Of a DNA stretch of 64,000 nt, positions 1 to 11,090 are shown piece after piece. Below the pieces are notes generated by a model. The model searched no databases. It was not told the DNA's origin and worked only from the letters and a program-made list of their open reading frames with translations. The translations under genes and the position numbers were made by a program. The DNA comes from Brachionus manjavacas. Taxonomy: Eukaryota; Rotifera; Eurotatoria; Ploima; Brachionidae. The DNA lies in NCBI GenBank assembly GCA_019054805.1, contig JAHQIY010000031.1:496001-560000 (forward strand), written 5' to 3'. Position 1 is the first letter of the stretch, and each line of letters starts with the position of its first letter.

Positions 1-2
1 AG

Positions 3-1506
3 CAGCAGCAGAAAAACCCCATTAGCTTTGTGCAGAGTGTGCTGGACTTGAAGGAGCGCTTTGACTATTTTTTGCGCGTGTCCTTCAACGACGACAAGTT
101 GTTCAAGAAGCGCATCAACGCCGACTTTGAGCACTTTGTCAATTTGAACGAGCGGGTGCCCGAGTACTTGTCGCTGTTCATCGACGACAAGCTCAAAAAA
201 GGAGTCAAGGGCCTGAGCGAACAAGAAATAGACGCCGTGTTGGACAAGTCAATGGTGCTGTTCCGCTACTTGCAGGAAAAAGACGTGTTCGAACGCTACT
301 ACAAACAACACCTGGCCAAACGGCTCTTGTTGAACAAGTCGCTGTCGGACGACTCCGAAAAGAACATGATCACCAAGCTGAAGACCGAGTGCGGCTGTCA
401 GTTCACGTCCAAGCTAGAGGGCATGTTCAAAGACATGAGCCTGTCCAACACAATGATGGACGAGTTCAAGACTTCACTGCAACGAAATCACGAGTGGCAA
501 GCGGAGCTGTGCGGCATCGATCTATTTTGTCGCGTGCTCACCACCGGCTTTTGGCCCACTCAACAAACCATACTGCCCAAGTGCAATCTGCCCCTAAATG
601 CCCGCACAGCCTTCGACACCTTCAAACGCTTCTACTTGAGCAAACACAGCGGCCGGCAGCTCACTCTGCAGCCGGCTCTTGGCTCCGCCGACCTAAACGC
701 CTTCTTCTACAACTCCAATCAAGCCACTTTGACAAACACTTTGACAAACACTTTGACAAACACTTTGACAACCACTTCGACAACCACAACCACTCGCAAA
801 CACATCCTCCAAGTGTCCACATATCAAATGATCATATTGATGCTGTTCGCTGGCGGCAAGGACAAGTGGACCTACGACGAGATGAGACAAGAGACGGACA
901 TACCGGACAAGGAGCTGATGAGAGCGGTTCAGTCGCTGGCCATGGCCAAGCCTACGCAGCGAGTGCTGAGCAAAGAGCCGAGGCAAAAGGAGATTTTGGC
1001 CACGGACGTGTTTGTGGTGAACGATGCGTTCACGTCCAAGTTGTTCCGCGTCAAAATAAGCACAGTGTCGGCCAATGTGGCCAAAGTGGGCGGCGAGAGT
1101 GACCCTGAGCGGCTCGAGACTCGCATGAAGGTGGACGATGACCGCAAGCACGAAATTGAAGCGGCCATTGTCAGAATTATGAAGGCGAGAAAAAAAATGC
1201 AACACAATTTGCTCGTCACCGAGGTCACTAATCAATTGAAGTCGAGATTTTTGCCCAGTCCGGTTATTATCAAAAAACGCATTGAGAGTTTAATTGAGCG
1301 AGAGTACTTGGCCAGGACTGCAGACGACATGTAAGTTTAATCGGAAAATTTTTTTTTATTTTTTATTTTTTTTTATTTTTTTTTATTTTTTATTTTTTCT
1401 TGGTTTTTGTCAATTTGGTCCAAAATAACACAAACTAAAAACTTGAGACATTTTTTTTAAAAAAAGGTTTTTAACTAGTTATGTAGCATGCGGCATACAC
1501 TGTTAG
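3..1506 (+). CDS. CUL3: Cullin-3, C-terminal part (5' end outside window)
   Basis: This is the scaffold of a CUL3-RING ubiquitin ligase: cullins hold RBX1 at the C-terminus and, in CUL3, BTB-protein substrate adaptors at the N-terminus. The frame is open from base 3, so the gene starts left of the window. Residues match CUL3 closely, including the stretches [33 protein letters not shown] and FTSKLEGMF, followed by the winged-helix end with the neddylation motif IVRIMKARK (acceptor Lys codon 1182-1184). The frame meets a stop at 1332-1334, but that stop lies inside a perfect donor, GTAAGT (intron 1331-1466). Splicing to 1467-1506 adds a tail containing SYVA, like the conserved cullin C-terminal YVA. 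The predicted tail then runs five residues longer (CGIHC), which is unusual. An in-frame 12-bp repeat encodes a TLTN-rich insert (about 729-790). CUL3 identity is strong; the last exon is inferred. Confidence 0.9.
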
Positions 1507-1873
1507 CTAGATATGTAAGAAAAAAAATAACTCACATTTGTCTTGGTTTAAAGTGCTGGGACATTGTGAATTTTCATACAAAAATTTCTAATACAAAATT
1601 TAAATTCTTAAAAAATTTTTATGTTAGTTTTAAAAGACGAAACAAACAATTGTTCAAGAAAAAAAATATTTAAACAAATTTTTGCCATTGATTGGATTTT
1701 TTGATCGAATTTTTTGTTAATTTAGATTTGAAAAATAGAATTTTCACACTTATAACTTTTGAAAGCAGCTAATTCAAAATTATCTAAGCACCGATGACAA
1801 AATTTTAACATTCTAACAAAACATTTATTGATCATTAATGTTTGGCATGTAATTATTACCTGGGTTTATTTTA
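1507..1873. other. AT-rich intergenic, no gene seen
   Basis: The stretch is dominated by A and T runs. A short open frame at 1488-1673 is compositional and shows no domain. I see no RNA gene. Confidence 0.5.
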
Positions 1874-2521
1874 TGCAAAAAAAAAACTAAAATACTGAAT
1901 TTGGAACAAAATTATTTATTTATTACTTTTTTTTAGAAATATATAGTACTAATTATCTAATTAGAACAAAAAAATAAAAATAAAAACAAAGTATATTTTT
2001 TAAGGACAAAAAAATCAAATTCTATATCGAGGTATTTTTTAGCATCCTCCAAGGAGCGAAAACTACAGAAAGGAAAATAACTTTTACCTTTTCCTCTAGT
2101 TTTTCCTTTAGTATTAGCCTCAAAGGCCTGATCTTGAGATATGCTACTAGGAATTTCTTCAATTACAGGCCTTTTTTTTTAAATTCCCGAGTTATTTTAA
2201 AGATTTATTTATTTATTCGATTAACTATATCGAACTGGAGATAAGGCTAGATTGGTTTACATTCAAGTATAATCAAAAGTGTTAATTTGAAAAACAAAAC
2301 AAGAAAAATAAAAAAATTTCAAAGTGGCTATTTTTTTCAACATTATAGGATTAATTAATAAATAATTTTGTTTTTTTGATTGTATAAGAGTTTCATTTCA
2401 TCAATTATATATTTATAAATGAAAAATAGTAATCAATTTAAATGTAATTGACATTAATTACAAAAAGAACTAAAATGCTTTTATTTTGTTCCTAATTCAG
2501 TATTTTAGTTTTTAAATTGCA
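1874..2521. mobile_element. Small inverted-repeat element with coding remnant
   Basis: The ends are inverted copies of about 41 bp. The left end (1874-1914) and the reverse complement of the right end (2479-2521) share the core AACTAAAATACTGAATT and then GGAACAAAAT. Inside lies a minus-strand coding remnant (1990-2167). The layout of inverted ends plus a residual transposase piece suggests a deleted DNA transposon, possibly MULE-like. No clear target duplication is visible. Confidence 0.55.
1990..2167 (-). pseudogene. Transposase N-terminal remnant (unassigned)
   Basis: About 58 codons are open on the minus strand, with a basic GKTRGKGK stretch followed by YFPFCSFRSLEDAKKYLDIE. There is no start codon in a sensible place and the frame is cut at both ends. 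It sits inside the 1874-2521 inverted-repeat element, so it is probably the leftover N-terminal (DNA-binding) part of that element's protein. The family is not certain. Confidence 0.35.
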
Positions 2522-2524
2522 TAT

Positions 2525-3189
2525 TATTGTTATTTAAAAATATTATACGCGTTAATGTTTTCCTGTTAATTTAAAATTAGTTTTTATTTGTTGAATTTTC
2601 GGCAACATAATTTGCTTCATGTTGTTTTATCATCAAACTTTAAAAAGCTCAATTCTGTCAATTTAAATTAACGAAAAAGGACAATGTTAATTTGGACTTT
2701 ACGGATTTAAGCCAAGAATTAAATAAAACAATTTAATTTAGTTAAGAGTTTATTTAATGGAATCCCAAATAATAACAATAAAATAGTGGTTTAAATAGTA
2801 ATTAGTTGTTAGCGTGCACTGCCTGTAGTTAAGACTAAACTATATATTTAAATGAGGACCAAAGAGCAAGAGTGAGAGATGTCAAAACTTAGGTCTTAAC
2901 AAAGCTAAAAAATTTCAGCTAAATAAAATTGAATTAGAATAGCTTAATTAAGCAAGTTCAAATTAGCTAATACTTATAAATTTACCTTTTTTTTTTTTTA
3001 AATCCGCATTTAAAGTATTTTCGAGCAATAGCTCTTTGAAAATTTTTTAGCTATTTTGATAAAAAATTATTTTGAATTTGATTGAAATTTAAAAGTAAAT
3101 TCGGCAGCAAATTGAAGTTCATGATCACATCATAAATTCTTTTCGATCAATTTTTTTGATAATAAATGGCTTAACTTCATCAAACGGTT
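2525..3189. other. AT-rich intergenic, nothing recognised
   Basis: No coding potential, RNA gene or long repeat could be seen. Confidence 0.4.
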
Positions 3190-3515
3190 TTGTCAAGATC
3201 AGTACCAACGAACAGAGCAAAATGTAAAAAAATCAAATAATTTTTTCCTAATAGCTTAAAATTAATTCTGTGAATACAGCATTGTACAACATTTAAAATT
3301 GCATCGACTGTAAATGAAAAAAATGCACTACGCTCGATTAAAGTGAAAATTGATTTCCACTAAACTCTGCAAATTTAGCAGACCTTAAAATTTGATGAAA
3401 CTTTTAATGTTGCATTCACAGAACTAATTTTTAACTTTAAGAAAAAAAGTTATTCAAATTTTATTTAAATTTTTTTTGCTCTTTTTGTTTGTACTGAATT
3501 TCGCAAAAACTCATT
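3190..3515 (+). mobile_element. MITE-like element, copy 1
   Basis: This is a short inverted-repeat element. The inner inverted pair is AATTCTGTGAATACAGC (about 3262) and its counterpart near GTTGCATTCACAGAAC (about 3410-3425). The outer arms carry CAGTACC / GTACTGAATTTCGCAAAAAC. A second copy lies at 40436-40835 in opposite orientation and shares the interior words TGCACTACGCTCGAT and CTCTGCAAATTTAGCAG. It has no coding sequence. Confidence 0.55.
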
Positions 3516-5071
3516 AAACATAATTTGTTTAATCTATAATTTGTGAGAAAATTATATGAATTTTTGAGCTATAGACAATGAAATTCTTTTTTCAAATTAT
3601 ACCTTTGAATAAAAAGTGTCCTTTTGGGTACTTTTGTTATGAATCCTTTTTTTCCCTAGCATTAAAAATGTCTTTTTTTAAGTAAGTCTTTACATTATTT
3701 TCTTTTGATAAAATAAATATAAAAAACTCCTCTCTTTTTTTAAAATTAAACTGATTCTCTAAATCAGGGCTCCGTCCCGGAACCCGCTTTTTAGTGTTAC
3801 TTGTATATACAAACAACGACATAGTTCAAGACGTTGTAAAGGTCAAGTACACAAAAAGATACAAAAGAACACTTTAAATGCTTGAGAGAAAAGTTGAAAA
3901 TATTTATTAATTTAAAATAAGTTCATTGTCTATCCATGGAATTTTTATCTGAAGTAAAATAAAATCTTAACCTTTTTTGAAATTTTGGAATAAAAATCAT
4001 TTAATGCCTTAATGTGGATTTTAAATTTGTCTTTAAAGTTTTCAAAAAAAAAAATTTAGAAGAATCAATTATAGATCATTTATTTATTTTATTTATTAAA
4101 ATAATAGTTTAGAGAAAAGTTTGGAATGGTCGTTAGCCTTCCTTTCAGCCCCGTGAAAAACAGAACTGTTTTAACTTTTTCTTTTTAACTTAGAATTTGT
4201 TAGTTAAGTCACATGACAGATTTGTGTTGAATACTAGCACAATGAGTCTAAACAAAAATAAAATAAATAGGAAAAAAATTATTTTTTTATTTTTAATTTA
4301 AACAAAAAACATTTTGTATTAAATTTAAAAAAAAATTTAAAAAAAACCTAATTTCATCATTTTTACTAAGATTAGCTATTTCGATTATTGCTATTTCAAT
4401 AAAAAGATATCTATAGCTTGAATATGTTTATCGCAAAAATTGCTATTTTGTCTTGGAAATAGCAGTTCTTGGTTATCAAAATTTTTAGATTTTGATTTTA
4501 AAAAAAGGCACTTTTCATCAATTTTTTAAATACTAAATTTTTAAACTTTATTAAACATGATTTGTTTAATCTTTAATTAGGAAGAAAATTAAATGAATTT
4601 TTATCTGGAGTTAGATAAAATTTTAAATAAATATTTTATAAAAATCAATTAAAGATCAATTGGGAAAGAAAAATATTTTTTTTATTTAGTTAAGATAATA
4701 AACATTTTGTGTTTAATTTAAAAAAAATTAAAAAAAAACTTTTTTCGTCATTTTTATCTAGATATTAATCTATTGAGTTTTTATCATGTGATCATGGTCA
4801 TGAACTTAAAGATGCCCTTTCAAATTTTTAAATAATTTTGGGTCTCCCACGTTAAGTGACCAATTTTTTAAAATTTTCATTTTGTCTATTCCTGAATCAA
4901 TACTCATCGAATCAGTTAATTCTAACTCGATTACTGTACAATCACTATTTAATTATTTAATTCTGTTTGTTTTTGCACATAACTTTGACAGTGCCAATAT
5001 AAGACAATATCATTATCAATGGCATATATTTTTAAGAGCTTACCTTAAAACTAACATATCTAACTAAAAGT
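3516..5071. other. AT-rich intergenic
   Basis: Only small compositional open frames are present (for example 3637-3822 minus and 4882-5067 plus), and I could assign no function to them. Confidence 0.4.
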
Positions 5072-5165
5072 GTGCTTAGCTGCATCAACTATTTAAGTTT
5101 GCTAATGATGTGCAAAATCTCTGCAAAATGAACCAAATTAGCAGAGTTTTGACACGAATTTTCTT
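5072..5165 (+). repeat. MITE-like element, fragment (copy 3)
   Basis: About 90 bp match the interior of the 3190 and 40436 elements: CTGCATCAACT, then GCTAATGATGTGCAAAATCT and CTGCAAAATG. The ends are missing. Confidence 0.45.
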
Positions 5166-5807
5166 AATAATTTTACGAATGTTCAGTTATACTGTACTTG
5201 ATTTCCAAAAACCATTTTATTTAAAATTTTAATTTCTTAAAAATTTTTTCTATTAAAGGAAAATGTACACATATGTGGCTTGATGAGAGAATGGACGCTT
5301 CTCTTCTCTGTTTGTTTGTTTGTTTTAAATTCACTTTTTGCATCACCGAAATGACTCTATTATTCAAACGACTACTTTAAAAATTTTATTGATAATTTGT
5401 CTGATCAAGATAATAGACAATAAAAAGTTTTTTCTTTTTTTTATTTTCTAACAAGTTTTCTTTATTATTGGTTTATAAAATAAATTATTATTATTTTTTT
5501 CTTATTTAAAAAAAAATAAATTATTTACACTCAATTAGATCTGATCGCTTTTGAATGCTACACACATAGTCTTTGAAATAATTTTTATTTCTAGATTTAA
5601 AATAATTTTATAACTTTTTTTAGGAATTTTTTTATGAAAAATCATTCGATATTGTCGATAAACTTCAGTTTAACAAATTAAAATCAATTTTAATTTAATT
5701 TTTATTAAATGACTTAATTGGTTACGCACAGTGAAAATACTGTTAATCACAGTTTAGAGACTTTTAAAACAGATCACTGTTTAATAAAATTTTTCGTGCC
5801 AAACAGG
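5166..5807. other. AT-rich intergenic
   Basis: Nothing recognised. The only open frame enters the next transposon's inverted end and is not a gene. Confidence 0.4.
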
Positions 5808-5816
5808 AAATTAAAA

Positions 5817-7381
5817 GGGTCTTATTTTTCGTGCTATAATAATTTATTTGTTTGCTATAAAAAAAATGCTATAAGAATATTATTTTTATTTTTTTATTTT
5901 CTGCTATTATTCTTTATTTTTCTAGTATAATAAAAATACAAATGATATAAAAATAAAAAAAATAAAAAAATACAAAGAAAAAAAGGCCAACTATTTTCTT
6001 TTTGGTCTTTTATGAGTATTAGACCCGGTTGATTGATCTTTTGGTTTATTTTTTGAGCCAGCTGGTCTTCCTCTTTTTTTTGCAACTAAAATAGGATCAA
6101 TATTTTCTTCATTATCTGATACTGTTACAACAAAATCATGACGATCGCTTGAGCCAGTTTCATCATTATGTTGTGTTCTTGCTTCCAAAACATTTGTTGT
6201 AATTTCTTCCTTTGATTCATCATCATTTTCATCATCATCATCGTCTAAATATATTTCAAAGGAATCGTCAATTTCATCGTCACTTTTGTTTTCATCTTGG
6301 AGTTCAGATGGTTGCACTACAAGTGCTCGCTTATTCTTCCCAGGTCTCCCTTTCTTCTTATTTGCGCCTAATGGCACGTCTTTAGCATTTGGATGCCATT
6401 CAAGATCATGAAAGCGACACATCATCGCCAATACGTGTTTACAAATGTAGTTTTTTTTCCAAAACGGACACGTGCAAGTGCTATTCTTCCATTCTTGTGA
6501 ATCGATTTTGACCGACCATATTTGTGACGCAGATTTGAGCCATTTTGTAGAATTGACAACGTTTTCATTTGTAAATTCGCTCTTATTGTTTTTGAGGTCT
6601 TCTTTTTCGAGTTGCTTTTTTTTGAAAACTTTGAGGCTATAAAATATGTTGAACCCAAATGATCAGTTTTCTTAGGAATATTGACATCACAGTGTTCACA
6701 TTGCCAATGCCATGCTTTAGTCCATGTACGAAGATTAATGTCAGCTGCAAATTTAAAATGAATTGGATCCGTATAATTGACTGATCTTTCTTTTGACCAT
6801 CTTTTGAGGAGCTTAGTTGACACCATGTTTAAAAAGTCTGAAACTGAGAGTCTTTTCCTAAAAGTTGCATCTTTGATGATACGATTTGTTGATTCCAATG
6901 CATTATTTGTACTTGGTGTTCTTAAAGAATACGATTCATACCACGCATCATTTGAATCAGACAGCCAAACATCATTGAAATATTTTGAAAACACCTTTAC
7001 TGATTCGTTGTTTATTTTTTCCAATTCGGCCAAGACTAGGATACATTTGATTTGATTTCGGATTGATTTGCGCATTGGCTCATCGTTGATTGTATTCAAA
7101 TGAAATGATATTCCGAATAACATGTGCCCAAAAATTAATTCAAAATTGAAACCAAAATTCACTAATTAGTTAATGCTCAATTAATATATTGTCATTACAT
7201 ATAATTTTATAGCATCGGTATTTTTATTTTATATCACAGGTATTATTTATTATATCAGATTGTGTCAATTATTATCAATTTTATTTTTTAGTTTATATCA
7301 TTTCCGTTAATTTTTATATCATTTTATTTTTTTTTATTATAGCAAAGAATTAAAATATTATAGCACGAAAAAATATAAGAC
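5817..7381 (-). mobile_element. MULE-type DNA transposon, deleted copy with both ends
   Basis: The outer ends are inverted (left GTCTTATTTTTCGTGCTATA from 5819; right, read in reverse, GTCTTATATTTTTTCGTGCT). They are flanked by a 9-bp direct duplication AAATTAAAA (5808-5816 and 7382-7390), the size expected for MULEs. Both arms are built from repeated words of the type GCTATAA / GATATAA. The interior encodes only the C-terminal part of a transposase (5991-7162, minus); the DDE-bearing region upstream of it is absent. Confidence 0.75.
5991..7162 (-). pseudogene. MULE transposase C-terminal part: SWIM zinc finger plus AT-hook tail
   Basis: The protein comes in two overlapping frames. The upstream one (7162 to about 6620) contains WYESYSLRTPSTNNALES, the MULE signature just before the C-terminal region. 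The downstream one contains a SWIM zinc finger, CTCPFWKKNYICKHVLA (CxC...CxH), then GRP/AT-hook blocks (KKKGRPGK, KKRGRPAGSK), an acidic stretch and a basic end. Inserting one A in the run of eight (T8 at 6616-6623 on the plus strand) joins the two frames. The DDE core is absent, so it cannot transpose by itself. Related proteins occur at 15416-16964 and 47313-48420. Confidence 0.75.
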
Positions 7382-7444
7382 AAATTAAAATGTCATATAT
7401 TTATTTTTTTATGACTTTTAAATAGTATTAGATAATTTTTAGAA

Positions 7445-7735
7445 CGCCAAAATAAACGGGTGGCCAAAAAACCGGCCAAAATTTTTGGCGGGCGGTCACT
7501 AAATTTTATGTAAAATTTCGAAAAAAAAAATTATTTTTGTTTATCATTTTATTAGCTATTTTATAAAAATTATAAACATTTTTTAGAAAAAAATATCAAT
7601 TTAAGTGACTGACCGCCAAAAATTTGACCGTCCGTATATCTTAGACCGTTTTTTTTGGCGGTCCAAAAATAAGACCGCCTAGCTGACCGGCCAAATGACC
7701 GCCTGCCAAAAAAATTGGCCGCTTGCACGGATCCC
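7445..7735. repeat. GC-richer cluster of GACCGCC / GGCGGTC words
   Basis: In otherwise AT-rich DNA this block has many GGCGGTC and GACCGCC words in both orientations, for example TTTTGGCGGGCGGTCACTAA facing AGTGACTGACCGCCAAAAA. This resembles the iterated inverted ends of the MULE elements here. No coding sequence lies inside. It may be a solo transposon end or a short inverted-repeat element. Confidence 0.5.
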
Positions 7736-8126
7736 AACAATACTTTTAAACAAAAATTTTGATTAAAAAAAATCTATTAAATAAATAAAGTTTTAAAGTC
7801 ATCTGTTAAAATTAGCCGAATTGATTTTTGAGATCTTTTTATTTCAAAAATATCCGAGGTTTTTTTTAAATTTCTTAAAAACATCGGCATTTAATTTGAA
7901 TGAATTAAAACATTTTGAAAAAAATTTTAAAAAACTGTGCCCAAAAATTATGTTTTAATGGTGAAAAGTTTTTGGGAGGGCCAAATGAATTTCTGTAGTG
8001 AAGATTTTTGGTTGTAGGTAACAGTGATTAAGCTGTGGGTACAAGGTAGATCCTTAATAAATTAATTAAGATGAATTAAAAAAATAATTTGAAAAAAAGG
8101 TGCAAATATTGGCGAATTTTTCGAGA

Positions 8127-9137
8127 CTAGAAAAAACATGGATTTGGTATTTTGTAATCAATAGCCATTAGATACATTTTTCTGGTATCAATAAAACAGT
8201 TCGCTCTTTGAAAGTCAAAGCTAACATCTTGATTTTTTAAAAGATCGGACAAATACTCAATACAATAGTCGAAATTAAAAATCATAACTGATGACATCCA
8301 GTCGATTCTATGAGAAAAAATTGTTTCCTCAGCCACAACGCCTGCCTCTGGGAGACTATATTTATTTGAAACTTTTGGAAGCCCGGGACTTGAAATATTC
8401 AAGTCATTTAGGCTGTGACGAATCAATACGTGGCATGATTCGTGTACAAATAATCTTAAGCATTCAAATTTTAGCACAGTTAGAGCTTTGGCTTCATAAA
8501 CAGAATTCTTCAAAACACCGTGTTTTCTTATAAGTTCAGTTAGATCAATGTAAAGAGAATTTATGCCTGAAAATCCATTTAACCCTGGTATTGAACTAGA
8601 TATAAAATTTATTTTTAAATCTTTAAAACTAGTCTCAGCTTGATCAATTCCAGAGATCTGTTGTCCGACAGCAAAAATTTTTTCTGTCAATTTTGTGCAC
8701 TTTTTTAGTTGATGCATAAATTCATCAAGTTCCACTTTAAGTGTCCATTCATTTGTATCTATAATATTTATAGTCTCTAGAACTAGAAAAAAATTATTCC
8801 AAGAACCCTTGTCTGCTATATTAGCTTTGCTCAAATGAAGTAAAAAAATTAGTTGAACAAATTGATTTTGGTTTAAGCTTTGACTGCTTAGCAAAATGTT
8901 TTGAAGTAATACAAGTTCTTCATGTCGAAAGTCAAATTTATAAAAAAATGGATTGAGTCCAAGGTTAGAAACGATCGCATTTTTCAACTGATCTACTAGA
9001 CTTTTTTGCTCAGCATTTGGATTTAGTTTCATTTTTATCGGCGTAATCATTGGGAGTATTTCAGTTCGGAAATGTTCAAATGAAAATTCTGAATGTTTAC
9101 ATCGATCAAAATAATCTATAAATGATCGAGATGCCAT
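8127..9137 (-). CDS. Putative HEXXH zinc metallopeptidase-like protein
   Basis: A clean single-exon frame encodes 336 residues from ATG to TAG. Near the C-terminus lies FVHESCHVLIRH (residues 230-241), a match to the HEXXH zinc-binding/catalytic motif (H232, E233, H236). It is followed 28 residues later by EAGVVAEETIF (264-274), where a glutamate could be the third zinc ligand, as in gluzincins. The first two thirds are helical and leucine-rich without a recognisable domain; there is no signal peptide or membrane segment, so an intracellular location is likely. I do not recognise the family. The protease call rests on the motif pair only; it could be an inactive relative or coincidence. It stands alone between transposon-rich stretches. 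Confidence 0.5.
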   Translation of the reverse strand: MASRSFIDYFDRCKHSEFSFEHFRTEILPMITPIKMKLNPNAEQKSLVDQLKNAIVSNLGLNPFFYKFDFRHEELVLLQNILLSSQSLNQNQFVQLIFLLHLSKANIADKGSWNNFFLVLETINIIDTNEWTLKVELDEFMHQLKKCTKLTEKIFAVGQQISGIDQAETSFKDLKINFISSSIPGLNGFSGINSLYIDLTELIRKHGVLKNSVYEAKALTVLKFECLRLFVHESCHVLIRHSLNDLNISSPGLPKVSNKYSLPEAGVVAEETIFSHRIDWMSSVMIFNFDYCIEYLSDLLKNQDVSFDFQRANCFIDTRKMYLMAIDYKIPNPCFF

Positions 9138-10221
9138 TTTCTAAAAATTAAATTCAAAATTACTCTCGAATTTAGAATAAGAATTAAAATTCAAAATTTT
9201 ATTTTTAAAAGCAATTTAAAAAAAAATATTTCAATTGTTGTAAAAAATTTTAAAATGCAAAATTTAATTAACAAAAAGGGGCCGATCAATTTCATTCAGA
9301 TGTTTCAAATTTTTGCTTTATTAAATAATTTTACATCTTTAATTTAAATCAATTATATAAATTTGAACCTTAATATTTTTCATAACAGATTTAATAAAAG
9401 TAACCATAATTAATTATGAAAATATCTAATATAAATGGAATCTAGTTTATTCAACAAAAATAAAAATAGTAAATAGAATTAAAAAAAAAGAGTGAATACA
9501 TCTCAAAATCCAAAGTTTACAAATTACAAATTTAACAATTTGATAAAAAAAATTACCAATAATTTTAACAGCAACTACTTGGACTAATAAAAAAATCTTT
9601 TTGAAGGTTCACGCGTAGCAAAACTACAGCACTATCTGAAATTCGGCTAACCCACTTTAAAATATTAATCTGCATTCCTGAAAACCTTGAAAATATAAGT
9701 TAAAAAAAAAAAAAATTTGTTATCTCATGTTCTAATCTTTGAGCATAAACATAATCTTATTAATATGTATATATTTTGAAAGCGCACAGACTCATCTACT
9801 GAATAGTGTATTAATTCTATCTTTTATTCTATCTTTTATTTTACCAATTGATCAATATTTTGGCAAAAAATGTTTAAAAAATGGTATTTTTTCAATATTT
9901 TTGTATCTAGTCCGCGGTTAACCCCCCGACGTCTACTTTTTTATACAGATTCTGAAACTAGAGAAAATTCCGAACAAAATGCTGGGATCACTTTTTTTAT
10001 TTATTAAATTTCAAGTCAAAATAAAATTGAATTAAATGAATTTGAAACTAATTTTTGAAAAAACATAATTTTTTATTATCTAAAAAGTCAGAATTAAATG
10101 TCAAATTAATAAACATTAAAATTTATTAAAAAAAATTGATACTGACCTAGATTTGATCGTATTTTAAAAGAAATATTTCAAAAAATATTAACATAAAAAT
10201 TTCAAATTAAAAAAAAAACTT
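9138..10221. other. AT-rich intergenic
   Basis: No gene or named repeat is visible. The open frame at 9739-9921 is short and hydrophobic by composition and lacks support. Confidence 0.4.
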
Positions 10222-10935
10222 ATGGTGAACGTTCAGAAGAGTACTTTTGACCTTTTCGTTGCCAATCAGGCCGAAATAATCAAAAGTCTTAACAAAAGAG
10301 TAGCCGACTTGGAGAAATATGGTAAACTGTTAATAGAAAACACAAATTTAACAAAAAAAGTCGACGAACTTGAAAAAAAAGAAAAAACAAACGCATGCTC
10401 ACCGTCAAACAAATTTTATACCGACCTGTTCAAGAGAAAAAAAACTGATAGTAATGTAACCGAAACAAATATTATTTATGCTATTAGAATAGAAAGAAGT
10501 GAAGAAGAAAAAAAATGTAAAAATGTTGTAATTTTTGGAACGAAATATTCTGAGAGTACTGATGATGATAAAAAACTAGTTGAAGATATCGCAAAAAGCA
10601 TTGGTTTTGATAATGAAAAAGTAAAATTTATTAAACGTTATAGAAGAAGAGAAAAGCAACCGAAAGTACCCCACTATTAATCGAATTAAACGACGAAAAA
10701 AGTAGAATAGATATTTTAAAACGGTCAAAAAATCTTAAAGATAATGAAACGTTCAATAAAGTGTATATTAACCCGGACCTTACGTTTGCGCAACGTGAAC
10801 TAAATAAGAAACTCGTTGAAAAACGAAATGTACTTAATCGTAAAAATGATGCAAACATGACTGGCTACCGGTATGGTATCCGTGATTATAATGTGGTTAA
10901 AATCAAGATTGTGTCTCAACACAATTCTGATTGAT
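10222..10935 (+). pseudogene. LINE ORF1-like protein, frameshifted
   Basis: The N-terminal 150 residues (10222 to about 10650) contain a coiled coil (ADLEKYGKLLIENTNLTKKV) and a stretch NVVIFGTKYSESTDDDKKLV that resembles the RRM-like part of LINE ORF1 proteins. The frame then breaks. A different frame (about 10652-10935) continues with LLIELNDEKSRIDILKRSK and VYINPDLTFAQRELNKKL, the typical C-terminal ORF1 motif (pDlT..qR). ORF1 proteins bind element RNA and act as chaperones. One indel near 10640-10660 separates the halves. It lies 155 bp upstream of the endonuclease ORF. Confidence 0.65.
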
Positions 10936-11090
10936 CTATTGCGAACTTTACTCAAAATTCAAGTAATATAAATATCAATAGCTTTAATTATTCAAAAAAT
11001 TGTTCTAGTTTTATACATAAAAATATAAATTATATCAACAAAAGTTATCTCTCATTTTGGTACACAAATGCTACTTCTCTTGACAATAAA

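Noticed and set aside
389..1235. Long alternative frames on both strands over CUL3
   Set aside because: They overlap the well-conserved cullin frame and translate to low-complexity or basic text; the GC-rich coding region opens other frames by chance.
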